The translations under genes and the position numbers were made by a program. A stretch of DNA of 22,540 bases, taken from contig CAYJNO010000028.1 of NCBI GenBank assembly GCA_964371715.1, positions 1-22,540 of the forward strand, written 5' to 3'. Shown here piece by piece: positions 8,165 to 16,583 of this stretch. This DNA is from CAYJNO01 sp964371715 (GTDB lineage: Bacteria; Bacillota_I; Bacilli_A; Erysipelotrichales; Erysipelotrichaceae). Every line of letters starts with the position of its first letter. Position 1 is the stretch's first letter. The notes beneath the pieces were generated by a model. That model had not been told where the DNA came from. It did no database searches and worked only from the letters and a program-made list of their open reading frames with translations.

Positions 8165-8216
8165 ATTTCACCTCTATATAATAATAGTAGAGGAATAAAT
8201 TATCCCTCTACATATT
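8165..8216 (-). promoter_or_regulatory. Competing hairpins between metG and the MATE gene
   Basis: On the minus strand three short segments can pair in two exclusive ways. Segment A (GTAGAGG, 8205-8211, just after the metG stop) pairs with segment B (CCTCTAC, 8187-8193). Segment B can instead pair with segment C (TAGAGG, 8171-8176), which contains the Shine-Dalgarno site of the MATE gene. A:B leaves the site free and B:C hides it. There is no long T run, so this looks more like translational control than a terminator. Confidence 0.4.
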
Positions 8217-10124
8217 TTATTTTATTCTTGTTCCATTTGGTAAATTAACTTCTAATACTTGTACTTTACCATCATTATCACCTGCTAAAACCATTCCATT
8301 AGACTCTACTCCTCTAATAGTTGCTTTTTTCAGGTTAATCACAACGATTACTTTTTTTCCAATTAAATCTTCAGGTTTATAACTTGATGCTATACCTGAT
8401 ACTACCTGTCTTATTTCACCACCAATGTCAATTTGTGATATTAATAATTTATCAGCTTTTTCATGTTTAACACATTCTTTAATTTCACCAACTACCATTT
8501 CAACTTTAGTAAAATCATCAAAAGCAATTTCTTCTTCTGTTTGTACCTTAATAGCTTGTGGTTTATCAGCTTCAATTTTTTCTAACATTTCAGTTTCATC
8601 AATTCTTGCAAATAAGATTGTTGGTTTTTCCACAACTTTTCCATTTTGAAGTTTATTAAATTCTAAACTTTCATATGTATCTAAATTAGTATTAATTTGT
8701 TCTAAAATATTAGCACTTGTTTTTGGTAAGTAAGGTTTGATTAATACTGCTCCAACTCTAATAGCGGCTAATAAGTTATATAATACTGTTTGTAACTTTT
8801 CATTATTTGCTTCATCTTTTGCTAAAACCCAAGGTGTAGTTTCATCAATATATTTATTACATCTTCTAAATAAAGTCATTACATGTTCTATAGCTTCTTG
8901 TACTTTTAAATCAGTCATTGATTTATCTACTAATTTAACTGTTTCATTAGCTACATTAATTAAATCTTTACTATATTCATCTTCAATACCATGATTAATA
9001 TATTCACCATTAAAGTATTTATTAGTCATTGATACTGTTCTATTAACTAGATTACCTAAAACATTGGCTAAATCAGAATTAATTCTTTCAATAATTAATT
9101 CATAAGTTACTGTTCCATCATGAGCAAAAGGCATTTCATGTAACATGATATATCTTACCGCTTCAACACCAAAGTATTTTGTAAGTTCATCAACATAGAT
9201 TGCATTTCCTTTTGATTTACTCATCTTACCTTCGCCCACTAATAACCAAGGGTGACCAAATACTTGTTTTGGTAATTCTACATCTAATGCCATTAACATA
9301 ATTGGCCAATATAAAGTATGGAATCTTAAAATATCTTTACCAATTAAATGTACATCTGCTGGCCAATATTTTTTAAATAATTCACCATGATTTCCATCAG
9401 CATCAAAACCTAAACTTGTAATATAGTTTGTTAAAGCATCAATCCATACATAAACAACATGTTTAGGATCAAAATCTACTTTAATACCCCAATCAAATGT
9501 TGTACGAGATACACATAAATCTTGAAGTCCTGGTTTAATAAAGTTATTAATCATTTCATTTTTACGAAGTTCTGGTTGAATAAATTTAGGATTATCTTCA
9601 ATATGTTTTAATAAACGATCTGCATAAGCACTCATTCTAAAGAAATATGCTTCTTCTTTGGCTTTTTCAACATCTTTTCCACAATCTGGACATTTACCTT
9701 CAACTAATTGTGCTTCAGTAAAGAATGATTCACAATCTTTACAATATAAACCTTCATATTCAGATTTATAAATATCACCTTTTTCATATAATTTTTTAAA
9801 GATTTTTTGCACTTGTTCTTTATGATAGGTTTCTGTTGTTCTCATAAAGCGATCATAAGATAAATCCATGATATCAAATTGATCTTTAATAACTTGTGCT
9901 GTTTGATCAACATATAATTGTGGGTCTATACCATGTTCTTTTGCAGCATCTTCAATTTTTTGTCCATGTTCATCAGTTCCTGTTTGAAAATAAACATCTT
10001 TATTTAATAAACGTTGATATCTTGCAATAGCATCACCTAATACTATTTCATATACATTTCCAATATGTGGTTTAGCAGAAGCATATGCAATTGCTGTTGT
10101 AATATAATAACTATTTTTATTCAT
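8217..10124 (-). CDS. metG: Methionyl-tRNA synthetase
   Basis: This enzyme charges tRNA-Met with methionine using ATP in the cytoplasm. The 635 residues contain a class I catalytic domain with the HIGH-type motif PHIGN (H20-N23). A zinc knuckle has two CxxC pairs (C128/C131 and C145/C148). The KMSKS loop is at 300-304 and an anticodon-binding helical domain follows. The C-terminal tRNA-binding (Trbp111/EMAP-like) domain covers about 531-635 and supports dimer formation, as in Bacillus-type MetG. The start has AGGAGG 4 bases upstream. It is preceded by a T-box leader that reads a methionine codon, so expression should rise when uncharged tRNA-Met accumulates. The MATE gene follows after 52 bases. 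Confidence 0.96.
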   Translation of the reverse strand: MNKNSYYITTAIAYASAKPHIGNVYEIVLGDAIARYQRLLNKDVYFQTGTDEHGQKIEDAAKEHGIDPQLYVDQTAQVIKDQFDIMDLSYDRFMRTTETYHKEQVQKIFKKLYEKGDIYKSEYEGLYCKDCESFFTEAQLVEGKCPDCGKDVEKAKEEAYFFRMSAYADRLLKHIEDNPKFIQPELRKNEMINNFIKPGLQDLCVSRTTFDWGIKVDFDPKHVVYVWIDALTNYITSLGFDADGNHGELFKKYWPADVHLIGKDILRFHTLYWPIMLMALDVELPKQVFGHPWLLVGEGKMSKSKGNAIYVDELTKYFGVEAVRYIMLHEMPFAHDGTVTYELIIERINSDLANVLGNLVNRTVSMTNKYFNGEYINHGIEDEYSKDLINVANETVKLVDKSMTDLKVQEAIEHVMTLFRRCNKYIDETTPWVLAKDEANNEKLQTVLYNLLAAIRVGAVLIKPYLPKTSANILEQINTNLDTYESLEFNKLQNGKVVEKPTILFARIDETEMLEKIEADKPQAIKVQTEEEIAFDDFTKVEMVVGEIKECVKHEKADKLLISQIDIGGEIRQVVSGIASSYKPEDLIGKKVIVVINLKKATIRGVESNGMVLAGDNDGKVQVLEVNLPNGTRIK

Positions 10125-10140
10125 ATTTCCTCCTAAAAAA

Positions 10141-10342
10141 ATATAAAAGGTGATCCCAAGGACGCATTATGCGTGGTACCACCTTAATTTATAACTCAAT
10201 CTCTTAACGCGAGCAATACGTCAAACCCTACTTATCGAATTTGATGTTCAAAGACCATCTTCATTATTATTAACTATAGTGTTTCACCAACCCACTACTC
10301 TCTTAAAAGTATCATAATAATTACTCTTCTTATCATTACTCA
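10141..10342 (-). promoter_or_regulatory. T-box riboswitch (methionine) controlling metG
   Basis: The leader has the standard T-box parts on the minus strand. The GAAGAGTA (AGTA) box is followed by the AGAGAG bulge. Next come the distal loop GGTTGGTGAAA on a TAGTG/CACTA stem, the specifier loop, and the T-box AAGGTGGTACCACGC (10171-10185). The stem ATTATTA/TAATAAT closes the specifier loop directly at GAAG-ATG-G, so the codon read is ATG (Met), agreeing with metG. A terminator stem AAGGTG...CACCTT (10147-10185) followed by T-rich sequence competes with the antiterminator. Uncharged tRNA-Met should stabilise the antiterminator. Confidence 0.93.
10147..10185 (-). terminator. Conditional terminator of the metG T-box
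   Basis: The outer stem AAGGTG/CACCTT encloses an ACGCA/TGCGT hairpin and is followed on the minus strand by TTTTATATTTTTTT. Its 5' arm is the T-box sequence itself, so formation excludes the antiterminator. Confidence 0.8.
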
Positions 10343-10345
10343 TGT

Positions 10346-10374
10346 ATGATAACATAATAAATATTTTCTGGCAA
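10346..10374 (-). promoter_or_regulatory. Promoter of the metG leader
   Basis: TTGCCA (10369-10374) and TATCAT (10346-10351) are separated by exactly 17 bases on the minus strand. They place the transcript start a few bases before the first T-box stem. Confidence 0.65.
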
Positions 10375-10426
10375 TAATTGATGTTTTAATTAGAAATAAA
10401 AACTATATTTATGCATTATATTTGTA

Positions 10427-10801
10427 TCAATACCAAGTATCATATACATAAATATTTTCATGTGCCTCTCTATTTACTAACAACACTTCTATCATTTCTA
10501 TTGTATAGTCAATATCCTCATAATATGAGTTATCATATTCCATTGACCCAAAAAAGAAACCTTCAACTCTTGGCAATAACTTTTCAGCTAACTCTTTATT
10601 TTTTCTCACTTCATAACAAGTTTCTAATAGTTTAATTAATACTTTTTCATCTATTTCGATTTTTTCACAGCTTTCTAATCTTTTATTTGGGTCTTTCACC
10701 CTTTCAAAGTATCCATGTATATGGTTAGCTTTACGCCAATAAATTTTTTCTTGTAATTCTCCATAATTATTTTTACTATATAAAAACATATCTAAACCCA
10801 T
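10427..10801 (-). CDS. Small MGLDM-type protein of unknown function, last gene of the pilus operon
   Basis: The 124-residue protein begins MGLDMFLYSKN and contains KIYWRKANHIHGYF. The MGLD(M/I)(Y/F)L start and YWRKAN-IH motif recur in small uncharacterised proteins of phages and bacteria; no biochemical role is known to me. It has no signal peptide or membrane segment and is rich in Glu, Lys and Tyr, so it is probably cytoplasmic. The ATG at 10801 is chosen over an upstream in-frame start at 10831. GAGGT sits just before it and the gene then begins 2 bases after the stop of the 928-residue protein. That tight fit puts it in the Tad operon, although its link to the pilus is unclear. No good terminator follows it. 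Confidence 0.7.
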   Translation of the reverse strand: MGLDMFLYSKNNYGELQEKIYWRKANHIHGYFERVKDPNKRLESCEKIEIDEKVLIKLLETCYEVRKNKELAEKLLPRVEGFFFGSMEYDNSYYEDIDYTIEMIEVLLVNREAHENIYVYDTWY

Positions 10802-10803
10802 TT

Positions 10804-13590
10804 TTACCTCATTTCTAATGTTGATAACCAATCATTATTTATCCATATACTATTATCATCAAGATATGGATTATTAGGATTGATAAATCTTGCATCATAT
10901 TGATCTTCTAATTTTTCATCAACTATATAGTCTATTATTAATTCATAACTGAATTTATTTATACCGACTAAACTATCCTTGATTAATGCTTCATGTTTTC
11001 CTAGCTTAATATCTTTATCTAAATACCATTTATTTAAACCACTGATTCTATTTTCGTCATTTTCTTTAAATACTTCACCTGTAAAAATATCAACATATGT
11101 ATTTGGTAGAATTAAATTATTATTTTCGACTAGCATTGATATTTGATATAGATCTCCATATTTAAATACTTCACTATAAGGTAATGCACCATTATCAATG
11201 ATAAAAATTGGTGTTATCTTTTCAAGATAATCACTGTGATTACATTTCCAATCTATAAAACTGATACATTCATTATGATAGTCAATGTTAGCATTTACAT
11301 TTAAACCCTGGCCTTGAAACATTGTATTATTTTCACTAATATTATCAACTATTAAATACTCATAATAATCAATTTGTGATTGATTTGACTCTCTATAACT
11401 TGCCACAATACCTTGATGGTTAATAGTATTATTATTTATTTGATATGCATAACTTTTTGCATAAGTCTTTAAATTTATTGCAGTTTCTAATTCACCTTCT
11501 TTATACATCTCTATCTTTATATTTGATTCATATTCTATTGGTCTATATGTTAGTTTTATATCTAATTCACTATTATTTACTAAAACATTTGTTGTATTGA
11601 CTAACATATCATTAACATAGGTCTTAAACTCTCTTGTTTCATCTTCTAAGCATCCTGTACATTCTACATTAACTAATATTTCACTTTCTTGATTAATTTC
11701 ATATATTGTGCTAAATACCTTGCCTATAAATGCAGTAGATTCATATGTTTCAATTATTTTAGAATCTACTATAGCTATATTATTAGCATTATCATACGCT
11801 ATAACTCTAACAATGATTGATTTATTTTTCATTAAATACAAGGTTAGATTTGGACCATATATCTTATGGCTTGTATTGTTAAAGGTATTTCCTTGATCAT
11901 ATGATATTTGATATACAAAATATTGTAATTTTGATAATTCATCACTTACTGCTATATTTACTAGATCTTCACCATAATCAAACTCTACTTTAGGTTTTGT
12001 AAAATCTAATTTGTATGTTTCAGATTCTTTTATCGTTTCATTTCCTACATTATCTATTGCATATGCATTAAGTTTATAAATACCTTCTTTAGTAAATAAT
12101 AATTCATTATTATTTATTAAGTATTCTTTATAGGATATATTAGTATCTTTTAGACCACTATGTTCATCATTAATATCAACAACAACATTTAATGGTTTGT
12201 TAGTCCAACCACTACTAGCTGGGCTATAGTTAATATTTGGTGGTTTTTGATCTATATAAAAACTATTAGATTTTAGTTCAACATGATTATTAACTTTGTC
12301 ATAAAGTGTACTTATTATCTTATATTCACCTGTTTGATTTAATGTGAATTCTACATTATTTTCACTACTTCTAAAAAGATATTTTTTCTCTTTATTATTC
12401 ACATCATAAAGAAAATAATCACCATGACTTAAAACTTGGTCTTCTTTTTTAATATAATTCTTATATGTATAGACACTTACATCATATGAATTTAATCTTG
12501 CATTATTACTGTGTCCCATATATTTATAACATGGAGCAGTATAATTTCCTGTTGTATGATAACACCAATCTTTACTATACGACATATGTATTTTATTGTT
12601 TTGATTCTCTAATGACCAATGTATTGCATTTGCAACATATTTTATTCCAGTATCATCATTAATTCTTACATAGTCATTATAGTCACCTTTAGAAACATAT
12701 GTATTACCATTTTTAGTCCAACCTAATATTAAATAGGCATATTGATCTATTGTTTTCACTATATTTGGCATACTATAGGCTGGTATATAATTACCTCTTC
12801 CATAATCATATGCACCAAACTGGCTTGCAATATATGGTTCATAACTACTAATTAAACTTGCATCAACACTAATACTAGAATTTGCACTATATACATATTT
12901 ATTAGTTCCATTTGGCTTATACTCACCAACACTCAAACATATTTCTTCACTATATGTATTAGCACCGCTAATATATTCTTTAGTCCAACTCTCATGTTCA
13001 AAAACTTGATATTTATTTATTTGAAAATACTTTAAAGTATAAACATCATCTTCCTTTATATCATCCACTACCACTAAAATACTTGTTGTATTTTGTAAAT
13101 CGATATCAATTGTAATTCTATCTTTACTACTACCACTATAGATTAAGTCTCCATCGATTAAAGTCGAAACACTATTAACCCACCCCATAACTCCATTTAA
13201 ATATACTTTTATATTTTTATGTGTTCCGTCAATATTTAATGCATTTAATTCAAGCTCAATCTCTTCAACTTTTATTTCCTTAAATATTTCAATAGAAAAA
13301 TATCTTTGATCTGTTGGGTATATGTTACTACTTATTTGTAAAGGCGCAAGTCCATTTATCGCATCTTGGTTTACAGAATTATTTCTACTTAAAGTTCCTA
13401 AAGCATTTAATTTAAATATGATATTATTTTTATTTATAGCATTTAAATTATCGTCAAACCTTTCAGGTATAAAGTTATAATAATCTACCCAAGCTTCTTT
13501 GGAATAATATGTTATTACTTCACATTCACCCTCTGCTTTTATTCCAACATTAAATATTAATATCAGTAAAAAAACATATAATAACTTCAT
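10804..13590 (-). CDS. Large secreted protein with Ig-like domain, putative pilus-associated adhesin
   Basis: The 928-residue product starts with a signal peptide (MKLLYVFLLILIFNVG, cleavage expected near IKAEG). I see no C-terminal membrane helix and no LPxTG sorting signal, so it is probably secreted or held by the pilus. Residues about 446-535 (from PPNINYSP and SGWTNKPLNVVVDI to AIDNVGNETI and LDFTKPKVEF) match the Ig-like module common in Firmicute surface proteins (SGWTN...AxDxxGN...D.T.P). The rest is beta-rich and unassigned. Eight cysteines occur mostly in close pairs (C343/C354, ECTGC and C-x8-C near the C-terminus), suggesting disulfides. It overlaps the TadE-like gene by 4 bases and is therefore made with the pilus machine. 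A tip adhesin or TadG-like role is inferred from position. Confidence 0.7.
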   Translation of the reverse strand: MKLLYVFLLILIFNVGIKAEGECEVITYYSKEAWVDYYNFIPERFDDNLNAINKNNIIFKLNALGTLSRNNSVNQDAINGLAPLQISSNIYPTDQRYFSIEIFKEIKVEEIELELNALNIDGTHKNIKVYLNGVMGWVNSVSTLIDGDLIYSGSSKDRITIDIDLQNTTSILVVVDDIKEDDVYTLKYFQINKYQVFEHESWTKEYISGANTYSEEICLSVGEYKPNGTNKYVYSANSSISVDASLISSYEPYIASQFGAYDYGRGNYIPAYSMPNIVKTIDQYAYLILGWTKNGNTYVSKGDYNDYVRINDDTGIKYVANAIHWSLENQNNKIHMSYSKDWCYHTTGNYTAPCYKYMGHSNNARLNSYDVSVYTYKNYIKKEDQVLSHGDYFLYDVNNKEKKYLFRSSENNVEFTLNQTGEYKIISTLYDKVNNHVELKSNSFYIDQKPPNINYSPASSGWTNKPLNVVVDINDEHSGLKDTNISYKEYLINNNELLFTKEGIYKLNAYAIDNVGNETIKESETYKLDFTKPKVEFDYGEDLVNIAVSDELSKLQYFVYQISYDQGNTFNNTSHKIYGPNLTLYLMKNKSIIVRVIAYDNANNIAIVDSKIIETYESTAFIGKVFSTIYEINQESEILVNVECTGCLEDETREFKTYVNDMLVNTTNVLVNNSELDIKLTYRPIEYESNIKIEMYKEGELETAINLKTYAKSYAYQINNNTINHQGIVASYRESNQSQIDYYEYLIVDNISENNTMFQGQGLNVNANIDYHNECISFIDWKCNHSDYLEKITPIFIIDNGALPYSEVFKYGDLYQISMLVENNNLILPNTYVDIFTGEVFKENDENRISGLNKWYLDKDIKLGKHEALIKDSLVGINKFSYELIIDYIVDEKLEDQYDARFINPNNPYLDDNSIWINNDWLSTLEMR

Positions 13591-13934
13591 TCTTTTACTC
13601 CTTTAGTTAATTTATCAACATTTATCGGAATACTTAAATTTAACAAATCCAAAGTGAAATTAATCGAAGTATTTATAGTATATACATATTTTCCTTTACC
13701 AATTGCTTGTCTTAATATCTCAACCTCTAAATCAGGATATTTATCTAATAAATCTTCTACTAATATTTCTGAACTATCATTTAATCCATTATGTACTTCG
13801 ATTATTTCTACAATTAGCGAACTTGCTTCATTAGCTTTTTTATAATCAATAACCAAACCTAACATACTTGGTATTACTAAGACAATAAAAGCAAAAACCC
13901 ATAGTAGACCAAACATTTCAATTCCACTTTTCAT
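13587..13934 (-). CDS. TadE-like minor pilin
   Basis: The 115-residue protein has a very short N-terminus (MKSGIEMF) followed by one long hydrophobic helix (residues about 8-29) and then a hydrophilic domain. This is the layout of TadE-like minor pilins of the Tad system. The Gly4-Ile5-Glu6 before the helix recalls the G-x-E region of prepilins, but the spacing is not that of canonical TadE (VEFAL). The tail with KGKYVYTINTS resembles the small DUF4320-type proteins of clostridial Tad loci; this is a tentative match. The Shine-Dalgarno AGGAGG lies 5 bases upstream. It sits between TadC and the large secreted protein, both co-translated or nearly so. Confidence 0.6.
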   Translation of the reverse strand: MKSGIEMFGLLWVFAFIVLVIPSMLGLVIDYKKANEASSLIVEIIEVHNGLNDSSEILVEDLLDKYPDLEVEILRQAIGKGKYVYTINTSINFTLDLLNLSIPINVDKLTKGVKE

Positions 13935-13943
13935 TTTTACCTC

Positions 13944-14693
13944 CTAAAATATACTAATCATCATTATCATCTGCACAATCAATAATCCTAGCCATAAAAA
14001 TAGATAATATGGCCATAATTGCTGTTTATCTAACTCCTTTTTATAATCTATTTTTATTTGGTTCGCTAATTTTTCATTAGTTATTTTAGATAATGAAGTA
14101 ATCATAATATCTCGATTACTCGCTTTAAATCCTAAATTATATAATGTTCTCATTACCCTGGTAATATCATCAATGTTTTCAAATTTCTTTGCAAACTTTA
14201 AATATGGATCAATACTTGTACTCTCATTATGAGCTTGTTTTACTAGTTCTTTTAAATCATCTTTAAAAATATGTGGTGCGAGCTCAATTGATTTATTTAA
14301 GGCTATTAATACAGCATTTTGATGTACTAATATAGCTAGATTATTTAAATAATATGGAAACATAGCATTAGTCTTTTTTACCAATTTAAAATATTTGTTT
14401 TTCATAAAATAATAATTTGCTTTATAGCTTAATACAAAACAAATTAGACTTAATATAATATTAGTATCTGAAATCATTAGTACTAATATTAATATAAATA
14501 AACTATAGACGATACGATCTTTTAAATTTTTATTTAATCCCTTATCATTTACTTTAGAGACATAAAATTCATAGTTATTTTCTATTATTCTATTTTTTAC
14601 TAATTCAAATTCTTTACTTAATTTTTCATAATCATACATATTCAAATACCATAAACTTATCCCTGGTATCATAAATAGATAAATCATTAACAT
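13944..14693 (-). CDS. tadC: TadC-like inner-membrane platform protein
   Basis: This 249-residue membrane protein has an N-terminal helix, a pair of helices around residues 60-95 and a C-terminal helix (LWPYYLFLWLGLLIVQMIMM). The soluble helical middle section fits the type II secretion system F fold (ANEHNES...DPYLKFAKKF-type region, MRTLYNLGFKASNRDIMITS). TadC with TadB forms the membrane platform on which the CpaF ATPase acts to add pilin subunits. It overlaps tadB by 7 bases. The assignment rests on size, topology and position directly after TadB; sequence motifs are weak. Confidence 0.7.
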   Translation of the reverse strand: MLMIYLFMIPGISLWYLNMYDYEKLSKEFELVKNRIIENNYEFYVSKVNDKGLNKNLKDRIVYSLFILILVLMISDTNIILSLICFVLSYKANYYFMKNKYFKLVKKTNAMFPYYLNNLAILVHQNAVLIALNKSIELAPHIFKDDLKELVKQAHNESTSIDPYLKFAKKFENIDDITRVMRTLYNLGFKASNRDIMITSLSKITNEKLANQIKIDYKKELDKQQLWPYYLFLWLGLLIVQMIMMISIF

Positions 14694-15568
14694 ATCACCT
14701 CTACTTTACTTAAATATCTTTCATAAAATAAAACCGTAATTATATTAGCAATAAAGAACACAAACACCATAAAATTAAACTCAGGACTATTTAAATCCAT
14801 CATTCGACTATTAAACATTTTTTTTATCAATATAACAGAGCTAAGGTTAATAATTACCATATAATAAAAAACTTGTCGATTTGCTGCTTTTTTTGCTTTG
14901 TATTCATTAACACTTAATTCTAAATCTTCTATATTGTAGTAAAGATATTCAAATAAATTTTCATTATAACTACCCTCTTTTTTATAATTCTTTAATAATA
15001 GATGTAGTTTCTTTATTGCTTGATGTTGATATTTACTTTCAAGTGTATCTAAAGCCTGTTCATAATTAGCTGTCTTTTCTATAGTTTCAATACATTCATT
15101 CAATGATGATTTTAATGGGTCATTTACCAGTTCACTACAATCTTTTATAATTCTTAAACTATTTTTTCTTTCTCTAACAAAAATAATTGCACTTGTCACA
15201 TAACAGATAATACTTTCCTCTAAATATTGATAATAGATCCTTTTCGCATTCAAATAATGATAGTAAGGTAATAACAATACTGCAATTAGTACTACAATTA
15301 ATGTATAAATTACTGCATTTGTACTTAAGTACACTAAAGTACAAATTATAATAGCTAATAGCACACTATCCTTTAGATACTTATTTAAAGGATAGTTATA
15401 ATTATATAGTTCCATTTTCTTTATTAATCCATAATAAGTATATTCATTAACAAACTCGATAATCTTAGTTGTTCTTAAAGCTTTAATATCTTTTATTATG
15501 TTATTATCATTCAGCAAAAATAAAATTAATACATTACTTAGTATTAAACCAAAAATTAGTTTATTCAT
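14687..15568 (-). CDS. tadB: TadB-like inner-membrane platform protein
   Basis: This 293-residue protein has two N-terminal hydrophobic segments, a cytoplasmic helical region (about 110-220; e.g. LHLLLKNYKKEGSYNENLFEY) and two C-terminal helices (YYMVIINLSSVILIKK and FMVFVFFIANIITVLF). This is the arrangement of TadB, a relative of the GspF/PilC platform of type II secretion and type IV pili. The gene overlaps the ATPase gene by 8 bases and tadC by 7, so the three are translationally coupled, which supports one complex. A typical GspF has this domain twice; here it is split between TadB and TadC as in other Tad systems. Confidence 0.75.
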   Translation of the reverse strand: MNKLIFGLILSNVLILFLLNDNNIIKDIKALRTTKIIEFVNEYTYYGLIKKMELYNYNYPLNKYLKDSVLLAIIICTLVYLSTNAVIYTLIVVLIAVLLLPYYHYLNAKRIYYQYLEESIICYVTSAIIFVRERKNSLRIIKDCSELVNDPLKSSLNECIETIEKTANYEQALDTLESKYQHQAIKKLHLLLKNYKKEGSYNENLFEYLYYNIEDLELSVNEYKAKKAANRQVFYYMVIINLSSVILIKKMFNSRMMDLNSPEFNFMVFVFFIANIITVLFYERYLSKVEVIC

Positions 15569-16583
15569 AGGCTTTTATCCTTTGTGATAATGCTTTACTT
15601 GGTATTTTAAGTTTTAGATTTCTTTGATAAATTAAATTATTTTTGCATTCCTTAGATTCATAATCATATTTAAACTCCATAATATTACTAATATATCTTT
15701 TTACTCCTTGATCAAAACTCTTCTCTAAATAAACAACTAAATCTACTAAGCTGTATAATCTTAAATTTATTGATTCTAAACTAACATCTTCATTTTTGAG
15801 CATTTGTTTTACTCTTATACCTAATGCTTCACTACCCTTAGCATGAATCGTAGTCATCACAGAATGGCCAGTACTCATTGCATTTAATAGATCTATAACC
15901 TCTTCTCCTCTTGCTTCTTGTAGTAGAAGTCTTGAAACATTTTGTCTTAATGACATTGCAATAATTGCTGAGTAATCAAAATCTTTTTTTACTCTAAATG
16001 CTGTACATGAAGCTTTAGGATTTATCTCTTTTATATTAAATTCCATTGAATCTTCGATAGTAACAATGATTTGATTAGATGGAATATAAGTTGCGAGAAA
16101 CTTTAATAGTTCTGTTTTTCCACTTCCAGTTTCACCAACAATAATGATATTAGTCTTAGCTTTGGTTGCTTTTATTAAAAAATCTATAGCTTCTAGTGTA
16201 CAATATCCACTATTAACTAAATAATCTTTACTTAAGATTGATTTTTTAGTTACTTTTCTTAAAGCAAGTGATGTACCATCATGCGCTAAATGTTCATGGA
16301 TAGCTGAAACTCTTAAGTTAATATCTTTACCAATAATATCACCTTCAAGACAGGGATTATAAGGGTTAAATTCTTTTTCCATTCTATTAGCTACTTGATT
16401 TGCAATTATATTTATATCTTCTTTAGTAATTTTTATTTTAGCTTTATAATGTCCTTTACTATTTGATGTAATCCATATTTCATTATCATTTCGACAATTA
16501 ATATCTGTCACATCTTTATCTTTTAAAAAGCGATCTAGTGCTTTAAAGTCAATACTTGTGAAAATATCATCCATTTTCTTCAT
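15561..16583 (-). CDS. cpaF: CpaF/TadA-type secretion ATPase
   Basis: This is the hexameric cytoplasmic motor of Tad pili and related secretion systems. The 340-residue protein has an N-terminal domain (about 1-110), Walker A GETGSGKT (150-157), an Asp box (TIEDSMEF near 175-182), the Walker B region LLLQEARGEE (about 219-228) and the His box TGHSVMTTIHAKG (238-250). The common VGEVRG form of the Walker B end reads LQEARG, with the key Glu kept. Two starts are possible: ATG at 16583 (17-base overlap with the SAF gene, AAAGG only 3 bases away) or ATG at 16574 (MDDIF). It is the best-conserved gene of the locus and defines it as Tad-like. Confidence 0.9.
   Translation of the reverse strand: MKKMDDIFTSIDFKALDRFLKDKDVTDINCRNDNEIWITSNSKGHYKAKIKITKEDINIIANQVANRMEKEFNPYNPCLEGDIIGKDINLRVSAIHEHLAHDGTSLALRKVTKKSILSKDYLVNSGYCTLEAIDFLIKATKAKTNIIIVGETGSGKTELLKFLATYIPSNQIIVTIEDSMEFNIKEINPKASCTAFRVKKDFDYSAIIAMSLRQNVSRLLLQEARGEEVIDLLNAMSTGHSVMTTIHAKGSEALGIRVKQMLKNEDVSLESINLRLYSLVDLVVYLEKSFDQGVKRYISNIMEFKYDYESKECKNNLIYQRNLKLKIPSKALSQRIKAYE

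Noticed and set aside
8425..8994. Two plus-strand reading frames inside metG
   Set aside because: They lie opposite a well-conserved synthetase gene, have no ribosome sites and show no protein-like pattern.
10236..10250. Isoleucine codon ATC as T-box specifier
   Set aside because: GAACATCA looks like a specifier, but the closing stem of the loop places ATG there, and the regulated gene is metG.
10802..10831. Longer start (MVINIRNEVK) for the MGLDM protein
   Set aside because: No ribosome site precedes it and it would overlap the upstream gene; GAGGT sits correctly before the ATG at 10801.
12465..12662. Plus-strand reading frame opposite the large secreted protein
   Set aside because: It is rich in Tyr and His as expected for the antisense of A+T-rich coding DNA and has no start signals.
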